64,000 bases of DNA from Oscillibacter sp. PC13 (GCF_900115635.1 NZ_FOXE01000003.1:1-64000), one strand, 5' to 3'; numbered from the stretch's first letter, positions 44,626 to 54,205 are shown. Made by a program: numbers and translations. Notes: generated from the letters alone by a model not told the origin.

Positions 44626-46112
44626 GCCTTCAGCAGCTCTATGCCGCGGCGCAGACGGCGGAGCGTTTCATCCTTCCCAAGGATGTGGCAGATCTCCACG
44701 GCACCGCCGGGAGTGACCAGCTTGCCTGCCGCGGCGATGCGGACCGGCCACATCAAAGTGGCATTTTTTACCCCCAGTGAGGCGGCCAGATCGATCAGCG
44801 TATCATGGATGGCATCGATTGTCCACTGCGCAATGTTTTCCAAGGCGGGAAGTGCCTTTTGCAGCATCTCCAGGGAGATAGCGGCATCCGTCTTGGATTT
44901 CTTGTTGGTATAGAACTCCACGCTGTAGTCCGGAAGCGCATCAAAGAAGTCCACTTTCTCCGGAATGTCCGTCAGCCTTTCGCACCGGGCCTGCAGCAGT
45001 GCGGCAATTTCGCAGGTGTCGTAGGCGGGATTTTTGACCGCCTGGCGGATATAGGGCTCTGCGGCCGTTGCAAACGCCTCGGGTGTCAGGGCGCGGAGAT
45101 AGGTGGCGTTGAAATAGTCCAGTTTGGCAAGATCGAAAATCGCAGGGGACTTGGAAATACCGGCAATGTCGAAAGCCTCCACCAGCTCGGGGAGGGTAAA
45201 AAACTCCCGCTCGGCGATCTCGCCCTTTGGGGACCAGCCCAGCAGTGCCACATAGTTCAAAATAGCCTCTGTCAAGTAGCCCATGGAACGCAAATCCTCA
45301 TAGGAGGGATCGCCGTGGCGCTTGCTCATCTTGTGCTGTTGATCCCGCATGACGGGAGAGCAGTGGACATAGGTGGGAATTTCCCAGCCGAAGGCCTCGT
45401 ACAGCAGATTGTATTTCGGGGCGGAAGAAAGGTATTCACTGCCGCGGACCACATGGGTAATCCCCATCAGGTGGTCGTCCACCACATTGGCAAAGTTATA
45501 GGTGGGCAGTCCGTCCCGCTTCAGCAGTACCTGGTCGTCCAGGGTTTTGTTCTCCACCGTGATATCCCCAAAGGAGACATCGTGGAAGGTAGTGCTCCCC
45601 TCATGGGGAACCCGCTGACGGATAACATAGGGTTTGCCGGCAGCCAAATTCGCCTGAACCTCTTCAACACTCAGGCTGCGGCAAGGATCATCAGCCCGGT
45701 CAAAATTACCTGTGTCCTCTTCAGACTCCGTCTTTTCGCAAAAACAGTAATAAGCCGCGCCCTTTTCCACAAGAAGCTTAGCGTATTTGCCATATAAATC
45801 CCGGCGCTCTGTCTGGATATAGGGACCGACCGGGCCGCCGACATCTGGGCCCTCATCATGCGTCAGGCCGCATTCTGCCATCGTGCGGTAGATCAGCTCG
45901 GTGGCGCCCTCCACCTGGCGGGTTTGATCGGTATCCTCCAGGCGGAAGATGAAGGTGCCGCCGGCCTTGCGGGCGATCAGCCAGGTATACAGCGCTGTGC
46001 GCAGGTTGCCCACATGCATATAGCCGGTGGGGGAGGGGGCAAAACGGGTACGGACCGTCCCTTTTGGAATGCGGGACTCCATCTCCTCAAAAAAAACTTG
46101 ATCAAGTGCCAT
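44622..46112 (-). CDS. gltX: Glutamate-tRNA ligase
   Basis: The 496-residue class I synthetase charges tRNA-Glu (and possibly tRNA-Gln). It has RFAPSPTGYMHVGNLRTALY with the HIGH-type motif, RLEDTDQTR, and the KMSKS-type loop HKMSKRHGDPS. The C-terminal helical anticodon-binding region is complete. GGAGG precedes the ATG. A strong promoter is upstream and no T-box is visible. Confidence 0.97.
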   Translation of the reverse strand: MALDQVFFEEMESRIPKGTVRTRFAPSPTGYMHVGNLRTALYTWLIARKAGGTFIFRLEDTDQTRQVEGATELIYRTMAECGLTHDEGPDVGGPVGPYIQTERRDLYGKYAKLLVEKGAAYYCFCEKTESEEDTGNFDRADDPCRSLSVEEVQANLAAGKPYVIRQRVPHEGSTTFHDVSFGDITVENKTLDDQVLLKRDGLPTYNFANVVDDHLMGITHVVRGSEYLSSAPKYNLLYEAFGWEIPTYVHCSPVMRDQQHKMSKRHGDPSYEDLRSMGYLTEAILNYVALLGWSPKGEIAEREFFTLPELVEAFDIAGISKSPAIFDLAKLDYFNATYLRALTPEAFATAAEPYIRQAVKNPAYDTCEIAALLQARCERLTDIPEKVDFFDALPDYSVEFYTNKKSKTDAAISLEMLQKALPALENIAQWTIDAIHDTLIDLAASLGVKNATLMWPVRIAAAGKLVTPGGAVEICHILGKDETLRRLRRGIELLKA

Positions 46113-46156
46113 GAATATACCTCCAAGCAGGAAATTTTCATAAAATCACAAATTAC

Positions 46157-46185
46157 ATTATCCCTTTTCTCCCTTGGAATGTCAA
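46157..46185 (-). promoter_or_regulatory. Sigma-A promoter of the gltX operon
   Basis: On the minus strand a perfect TTGACA and GATAAT are separated by 17 bases. Confidence 0.7.
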
Positions 46186-46193
46186 GGCTGGAG

Positions 46194-46222
46194 TTGCTGT
46201 TTTCCGGTGGATCTGGTAGAAT
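46194..46222 (+). promoter_or_regulatory. Promoter of the small membrane protein gene
   Basis: TTGCTG and TAGAAT are separated by 17 bases. It starts only 9 bases beyond the divergent gltX promoter. The predicted start near 46229 excludes an ATG at 46224 as the initiator. Confidence 0.5.
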
Positions 46223-46250
46223 CATGAAAAGAGGAAAGGAACGTGAGAGA

Positions 46251-46562
46251 ATGGCAGTTGAAGAAGAGGTATTTCCGCTGATGATCGGCGGCGTACTGCT
46301 GATCAGTGCACTGGAAGCGGCGGCTGGTTGGATGCTTCTGCGGGGGCGGAGAGGGGCACGGAAAAAGCTGATGACTCATGTGCTGCTGATGCTGGGGGGA
46401 TTTTACTTCCTGTTCCGCTGCGTATTTGCCTCCAGAATGGGCGTAAGTGCGGCAATTCCCTCCATTTCCAACTCCGCCGGCATGGGACTGTTCGGACTTC
46501 TTTGGGCGGCCAGTGCCATCTGCGTGATATCCCTGGTGGATGAACTGATAAACAGGGAATAG
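46251..46562 (+). CDS. Small membrane protein, 103 residues
   Basis: The protein has three hydrophobic segments (around LMIGGVLLISALEAAAGWML, VLLMLGGFYFLFRCVF and MGLFGLLWAASAICVISLV) separated by basic loops. I know no family. AAAGGA lies about 10 bases before the ATG. It has its own promoter and terminator, which supports it as a real gene. Confidence 0.6.
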   Translation: MAVEEEVFPLMIGGVLLISALEAAAGWMLLRGRRGARKKLMTHVLLMLGGFYFLFRCVFASRMGVSAAIPSISNSAGMGLFGLLWAASAICVISLVDELINRE

Positions 46563-46575
46563 AGAAGAGGCCGAA

Positions 46576-46605
46576 AGCTCCGCGCCATAGGCGCGGAGCT
46601 TTTTT
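46576..46605 (+). terminator. Terminator of the small membrane protein gene
   Basis: An 11-bp stem AGCTCCGCGCC / GGCGCGGAGCT is followed by six T residues. Confidence 0.8.
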
Positions 46606-46610
46606 ATCCG

Positions 46611-46639
46611 TTGCACTTTCCAGCTTGCTGTGATACACT
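46611..46639 (+). promoter_or_regulatory. Promoter of trpS
   Basis: TTGCAC and TACACT are separated by 17 bases, about 66 bases before trpS. Confidence 0.5.
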
Positions 46640-46704
46640 ATAAAAGTTAAATTACGCCCTTTTGCGCGGGCGATTTCAATACATGAATTTGAGGTGTTCC
46701 GACC

Positions 46705-47712
46705 ATGGAAAACGAAGTACAAAAGAAGCGGATTCTCAGCGGCATTCAGCCCTCCGGCGATCTGACGCTGGGATCTTACCTGGGCGCCATCAAGAATTGG
46801 GCGGCTCTGGCTGATGAATATGACTGCTATTATATGCTGGCCGATATGCACACCATCACGGTCCGTCAGGTCCCGGCTGATCTGCGCCGCAGGACGCTGA
46901 CCCAGGTGGCGGCCTATATTGCCTGCGGTCTGGATCCAGAGAAAAATGTGCTGTTTGTCCAATCTCATGTGCCCGCTCATGCCCAGCTGGCCTGGGTGCT
47001 GGACTGCTATACCATGTTCGGAGAACTCTCCCGCATGACCCAGTTTAAAGACAAGTCTGCAAAGAATGCCGACAACATCAACGCCGGCCTCTTCACGTAT
47101 CCGGCGCTGATGGCGGCTGACATTCTGCTGTATCAGGCAGATCTGGTGCCGGTGGGCGGTGACCAGAAGCAGCATGTGGAAATCTGCCGGGACATCGCCA
47201 CCCGGTTCAACGGAGTTTACGGGGACGTGTTTAAGCTGCCGGAACCGTATATTCCACAGGTAGGCGCACGGGTGATGAGCCTGACCACTCCGGAGAATAA
47301 GATGAGCAAGTCTGACAAGGATCAAAATGGTTGCGTCTATATGTTGGAAAAGCCGGAGGATATTCTTCGGAAGTTCAAGAAGGCGGTGACCGACTCGGAC
47401 GCCTGCGTCCGCTACGATCCTGCGGCAAAGCCCGGCGTGTCCAATTTGATGCAGATTTACTCTGTGGCCACCGGAAGGAGCTATGGAGAGATTGAGCAGG
47501 AGTTCGACGGCCTGGGCTACGGCGACTTTAAGAAGGCTGTGGGGGAGGCTGTGGTGGAGCTGCTGCGGCCCATCCGGGAGGAGACGGAGCGCTTGCTGGC
47601 AGACAAGGCATATCTGGAGAGCGTATACCGTACCGGCGCGGAGAAGGCCTCCTACGTGGCGAACCGGACACTTTCCAAGGTCTACAAAAAAGTCGGATTC
47701 CTGGCCCGCTGA
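46705..47712 (+). CDS. trpS: Tryptophan-tRNA ligase
   Basis: The 335-residue class I synthetase has the HIGH-type region SGIQPSGDLTLGSYLGA, PVGGDQKQHVE for tryptophan and ATP contacts, and KMSKS in NKMSKSDKD. It is full length. GAGGTG precedes the ATG. No T-box leader is visible in the short upstream region. It is followed by wecA-like and wecB genes 12 bases downstream. Confidence 0.97.
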   Translation: MENEVQKKRILSGIQPSGDLTLGSYLGAIKNWAALADEYDCYYMLADMHTITVRQVPADLRRRTLTQVAAYIACGLDPEKNVLFVQSHVPAHAQLAWVLDCYTMFGELSRMTQFKDKSAKNADNINAGLFTYPALMAADILLYQADLVPVGGDQKQHVEICRDIATRFNGVYGDVFKLPEPYIPQVGARVMSLTTPENKMSKSDKDQNGCVYMLEKPEDILRKFKKAVTDSDACVRYDPAAKPGVSNLMQIYSVATGRSYGEIEQEFDGLGYGDFKKAVGEAVVELLRPIREETERLLADKAYLESVYRTGAEKASYVANRTLSKVYKKVGFLAR

Positions 47713-47724
47713 CGGAGGACGAGT

Positions 47725-48924
47725 ATGATATTTGAAACGCGGCTGATTGCCTACGTGATTCTGGCGCTGCTGGTGGCGTTGGTGGTCAGCTTCCTGATGA
47801 CGCCCGTTGTGAAGACCTTTGCCTATAAGGTGGGGGCCATCGATGTTCCAAAGGACGCCCGCCGGATGCACAAGGTACCCATCCCACGGCTTGGCGGTCT
47901 GGCGATTTTTATCGGCTTTATGGTGAGTATCCTGCTGTTTGTGCCTATCCGGGGTAACCAGCAGATGCAGAGCATTCTTCTGGGCGCTGTGATCATTGTG
48001 GTATTGGGCGTCGTGGACGATATCATGGCTCTGCCCGCCATGTTCAAGTTTGTGGTGCAGATTGTGGCGGCACTGATTCCCGCCCTCAACGGGGTGGTGA
48101 TCCAGGCCTTTTCCAACCCCAATATTTTTTCTGAGAACCTGTACTGGGTACTGGGCGGGCTGTCCATTCCCTTTACCGTGCTGTGGATTGTGGCCATTAC
48201 CAACTCCGTGAACCTGATTGACGGCCTGGATGGCCTGGCCAATGGTGTCTCTGCTATCTCTGCCACCACCATGCTGGTGATTGCCCTGCTGGGGGATCAG
48301 GGGCAGGTGTCCATCGTTCTGGCGGCTCTGGTGGGCGCCTGTGTGGGATTCATGCCCTACAACATGAATCCCGCCAAGATGTTCATGGGGGATACCGGCG
48401 CCACCTTCCTGGGCTATATCCTGGCTACCATGTCCATTCAGGGCCTGTTCAAGTATTACGCGGTGATCTCCTTTGTGGTGCCGTTTTTGATTCTGGGGCT
48501 GCCCATCTTCGACACGGCGTTCGCCTTTATCCGCCGTATTGCCCACGGTCAAAGCCCCATGCATGCCGACCGGAGCCATATCCACCACCGGCTGATTGAC
48601 ATGGGGCTGAACCAGAAGCAGGCGGTGGCGACGCTGTACGTCATCTCCGCCATCCTGGGCCTCTCCGCCGTCGTGCTGACCACCGGGGGAGAGCAGAAGG
48701 CCATGCTGTTTTTCGCAGCGCTGTGCATTGTGGCCGTGGTGACCGCCCGGGTGGTGTTTCCCAAGGAGGTCAAGGAGGAGCTGAAGGAAGAGCTGGAAGA
48801 ACTGAAGGAGCACGGGCACCACACTGCGGAGGACAAGCCTGCAGCGGAAACGGCTCCTTCGGAGACGGCGGAGTCCGGATCGTCTGAGGCCCCTGGGGAT
48901 TCCGAGAAAGAAGAGGACGCATAA
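47725..48924 (+). CDS. Polyprenyl-phosphate GlcNAc-1-phosphate transferase (WecA/TagO type)
   Basis: The 399-residue membrane protein belongs to the MraY/WecA family: VPKDARRMHKVPIPRLGGLA, NLIDGLDGLANG, FMGDTGATFLGY and the HADRSHIHHRL motif of the WecA branch. About ten membrane helices are visible. It starts undecaprenyl-linked glycans for teichoic acid-like or secondary wall polymers. The last 50 residues are an acidic, low-complexity tail. The next gene, a GlcNAc 2-epimerase, supports the pathway. Confidence 0.92.
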   Translation: MIFETRLIAYVILALLVALVVSFLMTPVVKTFAYKVGAIDVPKDARRMHKVPIPRLGGLAIFIGFMVSILLFVPIRGNQQMQSILLGAVIIVVLGVVDDIMALPAMFKFVVQIVAALIPALNGVVIQAFSNPNIFSENLYWVLGGLSIPFTVLWIVAITNSVNLIDGLDGLANGVSAISATTMLVIALLGDQGQVSIVLAALVGACVGFMPYNMNPAKMFMGDTGATFLGYILATMSIQGLFKYYAVISFVVPFLILGLPIFDTAFAFIRRIAHGQSPMHADRSHIHHRLIDMGLNQKQAVATLYVISAILGLSAVVLTTGGEQKAMLFFAALCIVAVVTARVVFPKEVKEELKEELEELKEHGHHTAEDKPAAETAPSETAESGSSEAPGDSEKEEDA

Positions 48925-48925
48925 C

Positions 48926-50074
48926 ATGGAAAAACTGCGCGTTATGAGCGTGTTTGGCACCCGGCCGGAGGCTATTAAGATGGCACCGCTGGTGAAGGAG
49001 CTGGCGGGCCGGGAGAATGTGGAGAGTCTTTGCTGTGTCACGGCCCAGCACCGGCAGATGCTGGACTCCGTGCTGGAGGTCTTTGACCTGAAGCCGGATT
49101 ACGACCTGGATATTATGACGCCCCGCCAGACCCTTTCCACCATTACCAGCAAGTGCCTTTTGGGAATGGACGAGGCCATCGATACCTTGAAGCCCCATAT
49201 GATTCTGGTTCACGGGGATACGTCCACCACCTTTGCCGGGGCGCTGTCCGCCTTTTATCACCAGGTGCCGGTTGGGCATGTGGAGGCAGGCCTCAGAACC
49301 TATGACAAGTATTCTCCCTTTCCGGAAGAGATGAACCGCAAGCTGGTATCCGCCATTGCGGATTTATATTTCTGCCCTACGCGGAACAACAAAGAAAACC
49401 TTTTGAAAGAAGGCATTACCGAGGGGCTGTTTGTCACAGGCAACACCGTGATTGACGCCCTGAAAACCACTGTCCGGAAGAATTACCGCTTTTCCACCGA
49501 GGAGCTGAACCAGCTGCCCTATGGGGAGAAAAAGGTAATCCTGGTGACCTGTCACCGGCGGGAGAACTACGGCGAGTCCATGAAGAACATCATGCTGGCC
49601 CTGCGGCAGATTGCGGAGGAAAATCCAGATGTGGAGCTGGTGTATCCCGTTCACCTCAGCCCGGTAGTGCGGGAGGCGGTGGATACCTATCTCCGGGGCG
49701 CGCCCAGGGTGCATCTGATTGACCCGCTGCCCGCCGACGAGATGCACAACCTGATGGATCGCAGCTTCCTGGTGCTGACGGACTCCGGCGGACTGCAGGA
49801 GGAGGCTCCCGCTCTGGGAAAGCCCGTCCTGGTGATGCGCCGGGAGACGGAGCGGCCGGAGGCGGTGGCTGCCGGTACAGTGAAGCTCTGCGGCGTGGTG
49901 CAGGATGATATTGTCACCATGGCGGAGCGTCTGATTCGGGACAGTGAGGCCTATGGCAGGATGGCCCGCGCGGTGAATCCATACGGTGATGGACACGCCT
50001 GCCGCCGGATTGCAGACGCCATCGAGTGGAAGTTCGGCCTGCGGAAGGAAAGACCAGAGGAGTTCGGCGCGTAA
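48926..50074 (+). CDS. wecB: UDP-N-acetylglucosamine 2-epimerase (non-hydrolysing)
   Basis: WecB interconverts UDP-GlcNAc and UDP-ManNAc. The 382-residue protein has FGTRPEAIKMAPL, VHGDTSTTFAGALSAF, HVEAGLRT, CHRRENYG and TDSGGLQEEAP, the family's full set. It begins 1 base after the previous stop. With WecA it points to a ManNAc-containing wall polymer, the type SLH domains may bind; that link is inference. Confidence 0.96.
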   Translation: MEKLRVMSVFGTRPEAIKMAPLVKELAGRENVESLCCVTAQHRQMLDSVLEVFDLKPDYDLDIMTPRQTLSTITSKCLLGMDEAIDTLKPHMILVHGDTSTTFAGALSAFYHQVPVGHVEAGLRTYDKYSPFPEEMNRKLVSAIADLYFCPTRNNKENLLKEGITEGLFVTGNTVIDALKTTVRKNYRFSTEELNQLPYGEKKVILVTCHRRENYGESMKNIMLALRQIAEENPDVELVYPVHLSPVVREAVDTYLRGAPRVHLIDPLPADEMHNLMDRSFLVLTDSGGLQEEAPALGKPVLVMRRETERPEAVAAGTVKLCGVVQDDIVTMAERLIRDSEAYGRMARAVNPYGDGHACRRIADAIEWKFGLRKERPEEFGA

Positions 50075-50168
50075 AAGGCGCTGCCTGCAGCAATTGGGTT
50101 CACGGGATAGATAAAAAATGGAGGAGGCCGTTGAGGCTTGTCCGGCGGGGAGAGGAGGCGGTTTTGCC

Positions 50169-50936
50169 ATGGACAGACGCAGAATGAACCAACTGACCAT
50201 TGCGTTTATTGCAGTGGTGGTGCTGACGGTGTCGCTGATGCTGGCGGGCAGAATGCGGCCTGCCTCTCATATTGTACTGCCGGGAGAACAAGAGACCCCG
50301 GGGGAGAATACCGGAGATACGAACTTGGGCGGGGATGCGCTGACAGTGGTGGAGGTAACGCCGGATACGGTACAGGCTGCCATCGCGACACTGGCAAGAC
50401 CGGAGGTATACTGCCGGACCATGCGGATACAGCAGTTTTGGGATGGCGGAAACGGAGAATTTGACATCAGCGTGGCTGTCAGCGGCAGCTGGACCAGGAC
50501 CGATCGGATTCTGCCGTCCGGACAGGCCAGGCACGCCCTGACGGACGGCGAATCCACGTATATTTGGTATAACAGCAGCCAGAACGTATACATCGGTCCG
50601 GCAGGTACGATTTCTGCCGATAATGAGCAGGTGATTCCGACCTATGAAGAGATTTTGCAGCTTCCACCAGATCAGATTTCTACTGCGGATTACCGTATGA
50701 TTGCTGAAGATGTGAACTGCATCTATGTGGAGACGGCAAAGGATGCAGACGGCTATACGCTGCGGTACTGGGTCAGTGTGGACAACGGATTGCTGGTAGC
50801 TGCGGAAAAGTTGCTGGAGGATGAGACGATTTACCGTATGAGCGGCCTGCTTGTGGACTTGACCGCACCGGAACAGGAGAGCTTTACACTGCCGGACGGA
50901 ACGATTCTGACCAGCATTCGGGGCGAATCAAGATAA
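50169..50936 (+). CDS. Membrane-anchored hypothetical protein
   Basis: The 255-residue protein has one N-terminal anchor (LTIAFIAVVVLTVSLMLA) and an extracytoplasmic domain with repeated strand-like segments (YIWYNSSQNVYIG, YTLRYWVSVDNGLLV). The form resembles the LolA/LppX-like sensing or lipoprotein-carrier folds, but I cannot assign a family. AGGAGGCGG lies 7 bases before the ATG at 50169. It may be the last gene of the trpS-wecA-wecB unit. Confidence 0.65.
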   Translation: MDRRRMNQLTIAFIAVVVLTVSLMLAGRMRPASHIVLPGEQETPGENTGDTNLGGDALTVVEVTPDTVQAAIATLARPEVYCRTMRIQQFWDGGNGEFDISVAVSGSWTRTDRILPSGQARHALTDGESTYIWYNSSQNVYIGPAGTISADNEQVIPTYEEILQLPPDQISTADYRMIAEDVNCIYVETAKDADGYTLRYWVSVDNGLLVAAEKLLEDETIYRMSGLLVDLTAPEQESFTLPDGTILTSIRGESR

Positions 50937-50939
50937 ACT

Positions 50940-50966
50940 AGCCGGGGGATTGTCCCCCGGCTTTTT
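50940..50966 (+). terminator. Intrinsic terminator after the trpS-wecB unit
   Basis: AGCCGGGGGA pairs with TCCCCCGGCT around a 3-base loop, followed by five T residues. Confidence 0.85.
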
Positions 50967-51166
50967 GCTTCATAAGACTGCCTAGGAGAAAAGTGGTTTT
51001 TCATGAAACCGACATACAGAAAAGCAATGATAGGAAATATGTGTGGTGAGATCGGTTCTGGTGACGTATTTTGGCCAGCCCCGCAAAAGATGGATCGCAT
51101 TTTTCGTGGATTTTTCGACAAGGCTGTGTTATCATAAAAAAAACAGAGAAGATAGGACAGAAAATC

Positions 51167-51610
51167 ATGATGATTTTTGCAGAAATGCTGAGAAACAGAC
51201 TGTTGACGAATTCGGTGCTGGCATGGACACTGGCACAGCTAATCAAGACCATTCTCTACGCCATCATGCACAAGAAACTGGACTTTCGGCGCCTGTTCGG
51301 AGATGGCGGAATGCCAAGCGGACACTCCGCTACTGTGACGGCACTTTCTGTAACCGCCGGTCTGGAACATGGCTTTGCCTCCGCCTCTTTTGCCATTTCG
51401 GCGATTTTGGCCATCATTGTGATGCACGATGCAATGGGTGTACGGCTGGAGGCTGGCAAACATGCCAAGGCAATTAATGAGCTGCTGGAGCTGTTCAGCA
51501 GCCGGGCGGAGCCAGATGTCAAGCTGAAAGAGTTTTTGGGACATACCCCGATGCAGGTCTGTTTTGGCGCATTGCTGGGGCTTCTGGTGGCGGCAGTAAT
51601 AAGTGGATAA
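51167..51610 (+). CDS. Divergent PAP2-family membrane protein (YuiD type)
   Basis: The 147-residue protein has three to four helices and the YuiD family signature GGMPSGHSATVTALS with GLEHGFASASFAI and IVMHDAMGVRLEAGKHA. The conserved Ser, His and Asp match a phosphatase-like PAP2 active site. Lipid phosphate is a likely substrate by family. The start is ATG 51167 with ATAGGAC upstream. Confidence 0.9.
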   Translation: MMIFAEMLRNRLLTNSVLAWTLAQLIKTILYAIMHKKLDFRRLFGDGGMPSGHSATVTALSVTAGLEHGFASASFAISAILAIIVMHDAMGVRLEAGKHAKAINELLELFSSRAEPDVKLKEFLGHTPMQVCFGALLGLLVAAVISG

Positions 51611-51711
51611 CCAGTGTGTAAAGGTGTGCTGAGAAATGGGGGCGGCTTTTCAGATGAGGCCGCTGCTGCCGTTACTTGACAGATTACCTTCCTATGCTTC
51701 TTGAAAAGCTG

Positions 51712-51749
51712 AAAGCCCGCTGCAGGCATTTTGCCTGCAGCGGGCTTTT
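51712..51749. terminator. Terminator between convergent YuiD-like and dacF genes
   Basis: A 16-bp perfect stem AAAGCCCGCTGCAGGC / GCCTGCAGCGGGCTTT with a 5-base loop has T residues after it on both strands. Confidence 0.75.
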
Positions 51750-51840
51750 GTGATGCTGCAAAAAAGGGAGCGCAGTGTTCAAACCACTTGCTGAAGCTGG
51801 AAAAGCGCTTTTGAACGCTCACGTACTTCAAAAGGCGGAC

Positions 51841-52899
51841 TTATGGACTGCAGTAGGATTTATACAGTTCAACATGGTCATAAATAGCCCGCCAGGAGCT
51901 ATAGGCATTCCCAGTGACACAAATGTATTCTGCACCGCTTGCAGTTACTCCGCAGCTTGCGGCGCAGTTGCCGGACTGGGCCACATAGCCCGTTTTGGCG
52001 CCGATCACCGCAAAGTCATCAGGAATATGATCCTCGATTTTACGTAAAAACCAATTCGAGAGTACCTGCCCTTCCGGATGGTATGGCGTGGGTGCTGTCT
52101 CATAGGTGCGGGCCCCTAAAATTTCACGGCACAGCTCGTTATCCATAGCGGCCTTTAAAATCATCGCCATATCATAAACCGTACAGAAATGGTCTTTATC
52201 ATACAGCCCCACACAATTTGTAAAATGGGAAGTTTCAGCAAGCCCCAATTCGTCTAATTTGGCGTTCATCTGCTCAACAAAGGCCTCTTGGGAACCGGAT
52301 ACATACATGGCAAGTCCCAGGGCAGCATCAGCGCCGGAGGAGAGGATGGTGCCGTACAGCAGTTCGCGGATAGAAACGGTTTCCCCTATCTCCAACCCAA
52401 CCACACTGCAGTCGTTGACATAGCAGTAGTCCGTGATTTCCCGGGTAAGCGTAAAGGTATCATCCAAATTTGTAACTTGCTCGGCTGCGACCAGCAGCGT
52501 CAAAATTTTTGTCATGGAGGCCGGGCTGATGACCGTGTCAAAAGCCTTTTCCGCCAGGATGGTACCATTGGTTAAATCAATCAGCACGGCGTATTCACTG
52601 GAAAAGGCTTCGTCTAAGTGAATGGTGTCTGCAGACACAGAAGCGGAATAGGGAGGGGCTGCTGCTTCCGGAAGAGGGCGGGTGGACAGAACGGCTCTGC
52701 CGGCCTTTTCACGGGCTGGTTCCGCCCGGCTGCGGGAGGACCAGAAAACACCGACCAAGCAGACGATCAGGATTGGAAAAAGCCGAAGCAGCTGTCTGCG
52801 GCGGCGCAGACGCAGCTTTTCCCTGCGGGATTTGGCCCGCTGCGCTCTGCGGGCGGCGCGTTCTTCATCAGAGATGGCAGATGGGTGACAATCTTCCAT
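51841..52899 (-). CDS. dacF: D-alanyl-D-alanine carboxypeptidase
   Basis: The 352-residue penicillin-binding protein of the S11 type has a strongly basic cytoplasmic N-terminus, one anchor (about 39-53) and an outer catalytic domain. Active-site motifs are Ser128-Met-Thr-Lys131, SGA in ILSSGADAALG at the SxN position, and KTG in IGAKTGYVAQS. It trims peptidoglycan stem peptides. The third residue of SxN is Ala rather than Asn, as I recall for some clostridial relatives. AGGAG lies 7 bases before ATG 52899; a TTG further upstream is less likely. Confidence 0.9.
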   Translation of the reverse strand: MEDCHPSAISDEERAARRAQRAKSRREKLRLRRRRQLLRLFPILIVCLVGVFWSSRSRAEPAREKAGRAVLSTRPLPEAAAPPYSASVSADTIHLDEAFSSEYAVLIDLTNGTILAEKAFDTVISPASMTKILTLLVAAEQVTNLDDTFTLTREITDYCYVNDCSVVGLEIGETVSIRELLYGTILSSGADAALGLAMYVSGSQEAFVEQMNAKLDELGLAETSHFTNCVGLYDKDHFCTVYDMAMILKAAMDNELCREILGARTYETAPTPYHPEGQVLSNWFLRKIEDHIPDDFAVIGAKTGYVAQSGNCAASCGVTASGAEYICVTGNAYSSWRAIYDHVELYKSYCSP

Positions 52900-53091
52900 G
52901 GGGTGGCTCCTGTCCTGCAAAATATTAAATTTATTATATCAGAAAATCCGGCATATTTCATCCCCTATTTTAGGAAAGTGGGAAATTTGCCTGCACAGCC
53001 TCGCGTTTTTGCGGAATTTTGCTGCAAACGGCTGACCAGCCAAGCTGTTTGCGCATAGCCTATTGTAAGAACAGAACTTGGAGGGAACTAC

Positions 53092-54159
53092 ATGGCACAG
53101 GTAACAAACTTTTTTGTCGGCGCAAACAGCGGCGAAGGATTCCAAAATTTGTTCCCGGAAATGGTGGATTTGGAAGATACATATGACCTGATGATACTGA
53201 AGGGAGGGCCTGGCGTCGGAAAGGCCACATTTATGCGGGAAGTCGGACGCAGCATGGAGCAGGCAGGCACCCCTGTAGAATATCTGTGGTGCTCCGGCGA
53301 TCCGGATTCCCTGGATGGCGTGGTGCTTCCGGATCTGCGGTGCGCCGTGGTGGATGGCACAGCACCTCATGTTATAGAGCCGAGATATCCGGCGGCTGTG
53401 GATCGGTATGTGGATCTCGGACGGTTTTATGACCTGACTGCTGCCAAGGCATCAGCGGACGAGGCAAAGGCCCATACCCACGCCTATCAAGCAGCATATG
53501 TTCGCGCCTACCGGAATTTAAGGGCTGCGCGGCAGGTAGAACTGGACACAGTTTCGGCGGTACAGAAAACCTTTGATCGGGAACGGGCGGAACGGCGTGC
53601 AGATGGAATTTTATACAGAGAGCTACGCCGCCCCGGCGGACAGCAGGGGAAAACAACCCGTCGTTTTTTGGGGACTATCACCCACAAGGGCTACCTCTGG
53701 CGTTTTGACAGCGTGGAGACATTATGCCCAAAGGTTTATGAAATTTCTGACAGCTGGGAATTGGCTGGCGGTATGCTTGCACGGTTCCACGAAGCGGCTG
53801 TTGAAAACGGTTGGAACACCATAGCGTGCATGGCTCCGGAGGATCCAAGCCGCTTAGAGCACTTGCTAGTCCCGGGGCTTGGGCTGGCATTTGTTACCTC
53901 CAGGCCGGGGATGGACTATGGAAAAAAGCCGTTCCGCCGCATTCGGCTCGATGCGATGACGGAACCATCCGGCAAAGCGCGTCTCCGGTTCCAAACCCGC
54001 ATGGCAGCGCTGCTCCGTGAGGAGGGTGTAACAGCGCTGAAGGAGGCCAAACGCAACCATGACAGGTTGGAGGCCGTTTACAACCCATATGTGGATTTTG
54101 AAGGCGTGCGTGCCTTGGCGGCGATTGAAACCGGCCGATTGCTGAGCTATCTGAAATAA
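53092..54159 (+). CDS. P-loop ATPase-like protein with degenerate nucleotide loops
   Basis: The 355-residue protein is a tandem-repeat P-loop protein like the family curated as PRK06851. The first half has GGPGVGKATFM, where the residue after the Walker Lys is Ala instead of Ser or Thr. In the second half the equivalent loop is absent: KVYEISDSWELAGGMLARF sits where GxPGTGKST should be, although the flanking strands and the second acidic strand (LLVPGLGLAFVTS) align. ATP hydrolysis is therefore doubtful. GGAGGG precedes the ATG. It has its own terminator. Confidence 0.7.
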   Translation: MAQVTNFFVGANSGEGFQNLFPEMVDLEDTYDLMILKGGPGVGKATFMREVGRSMEQAGTPVEYLWCSGDPDSLDGVVLPDLRCAVVDGTAPHVIEPRYPAAVDRYVDLGRFYDLTAAKASADEAKAHTHAYQAAYVRAYRNLRAARQVELDTVSAVQKTFDRERAERRADGILYRELRRPGGQQGKTTRRFLGTITHKGYLWRFDSVETLCPKVYEISDSWELAGGMLARFHEAAVENGWNTIACMAPEDPSRLEHLLVPGLGLAFVTSRPGMDYGKKPFRRIRLDAMTEPSGKARLRFQTRMAALLREEGVTALKEAKRNHDRLEAVYNPYVDFEGVRALAAIETGRLLSYLK

Positions 54160-54166
54160 AGAGGAC

Positions 54167-54205
54167 AGAGAGAAGCACCATATCCCAGTTATGGCGCTTC
54201 TCTCT
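54167..54205 (+). terminator. Terminator of the P-loop gene
   Basis: AGAGAGAAGC pairs with GCTTCTCTCT with an inner CCATA/TATGG extension. Confidence 0.65.

Noticed and set aside
45858-46250. Upstream extension of the small membrane protein to 234 residues
   Set aside because: It would run through the start of gltX and both divergent promoters; a start at 46251 has a ribosome site and follows the predicted transcription start.
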